A stretch of 64,000 bases of DNA from a virus: positions 1 through 64,000 of the IMG/VR virus record IMGVR_UViG_3300032315_001715; one strand, written 5' to 3'. The notes below the pieces were generated by a model. That model saw only the letters and a program-made list of their open reading frames with translations. It did no database searches and had not been told where the DNA came from. Positions 63,867 to 64,000 of the stretch are shown here, one piece after another. The translations under genes and the position numbers were made by a program. Every line of letters starts with the position of its first letter. Position 1 is the first letter of the stretch.

Positions 63867-64000
63867 AATGTAGCGGATGAATGTGTTGCAAATGCGTTAA
63901 CACAGTGCAGAACCAGTGTGGAACCAAAATATATTTTTGGTCGCGGAAAACCCCCGTGGCCACTGGTGCCGCCGGTGGTTTCGGTGTTAGTAGTTGCTGA

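Noticed and set aside
1-64000. Integrase, attachment sites, transposons or a replication origin
   Set aside because: No integrase, transposase or IS-like ends were seen; the palindromes found are short and tied to promoters or genes.

Overview
This window looks like part of a large T4-like tailed phage (myovirus type) of a Gram-negative host. The evidence is an rIIA/rIIB pair of T4 length and arrangement, a tail-fibre protein with the T4-type 'AATKHYVD' and 'YGGTG' motifs, copies of a T4-like late promoter core (ATAAATA), and a complete lpxC gene, which only makes sense in a host with lipid A. An alphaproteobacterial host is possible but is not shown by the sequence.

Left part (1-31 kb, moderate GC, both strands). 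Tail-fibre/adhesin genes lie at 1-2.8 kb and 25.5-28.8 kb (collagen-like protein, long fibre, two fibres sharing one N-terminal anchor, a LamG lectin-like protein). Between them are minus-strand operons: ribosomal protein bL33 with a zinc ribbon and a glycosyltransferase; LpxC embedded among three paralogous 2OG-Fe(II) oxygenase-like genes; rIIB-rIIA; a dCMP deaminase/SGNH hydrolase operon; a ParB/DGQHR-like protein with an HNH nuclease; a Mesh1-type (p)ppGpp hydrolase divergent from a TauD-like dioxygenase; a CYTH phosphatase; a RlaP-type nucleotidyltransferase. Two clusters (22.86-24.6 kb and 28.97-31.1 kb) hold a family of tiny proteins ending in L-T-W. Here the tryptophan codon often supplies the ATG of the next gene.

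Right part (31-64 kb, about 60% GC, almost all minus strand). This is a dense array of roughly 80 small genes, and most have their own sigma70-type promoter (TTGAC - 16 or 17 bp - TATAAT-like) directly after the stop codon of the gene before it. I count 72 such minus-strand promoters. Recognisable products include an AAA+ ATPase, Gp88-like protein, winged-helix protein, YubB/Api92-like protein, a bL12 C-terminal-domain protein, SprT-like protease, RlpA-like protein, PsiE-like membrane protein, a lipoprotein, a possible ArfA-like rescue peptide, a tRNA-Lys and many conserved phage proteins of unknown role. Several genes are shorter than 60 codons and were found from promoter plus Shine-Dalgarno signals.

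The array is punctuated by non-coding elements: a promoter-driven structured RNA family (six close and two divergent copies, some faced by convergent promoters), seven GC-rich dyad blocks, a dispersed CCCCTGCGGGG palindrome and a GGTAACAG repeat transcript. A paralogous family with the motif R-F-A-N-G ... G-H-T-D ... L-P is scattered over six loci. I infer that the right part is an early-expressed accessory region and that the structural genes in the left part are late genes read from ATAAATA promoters.
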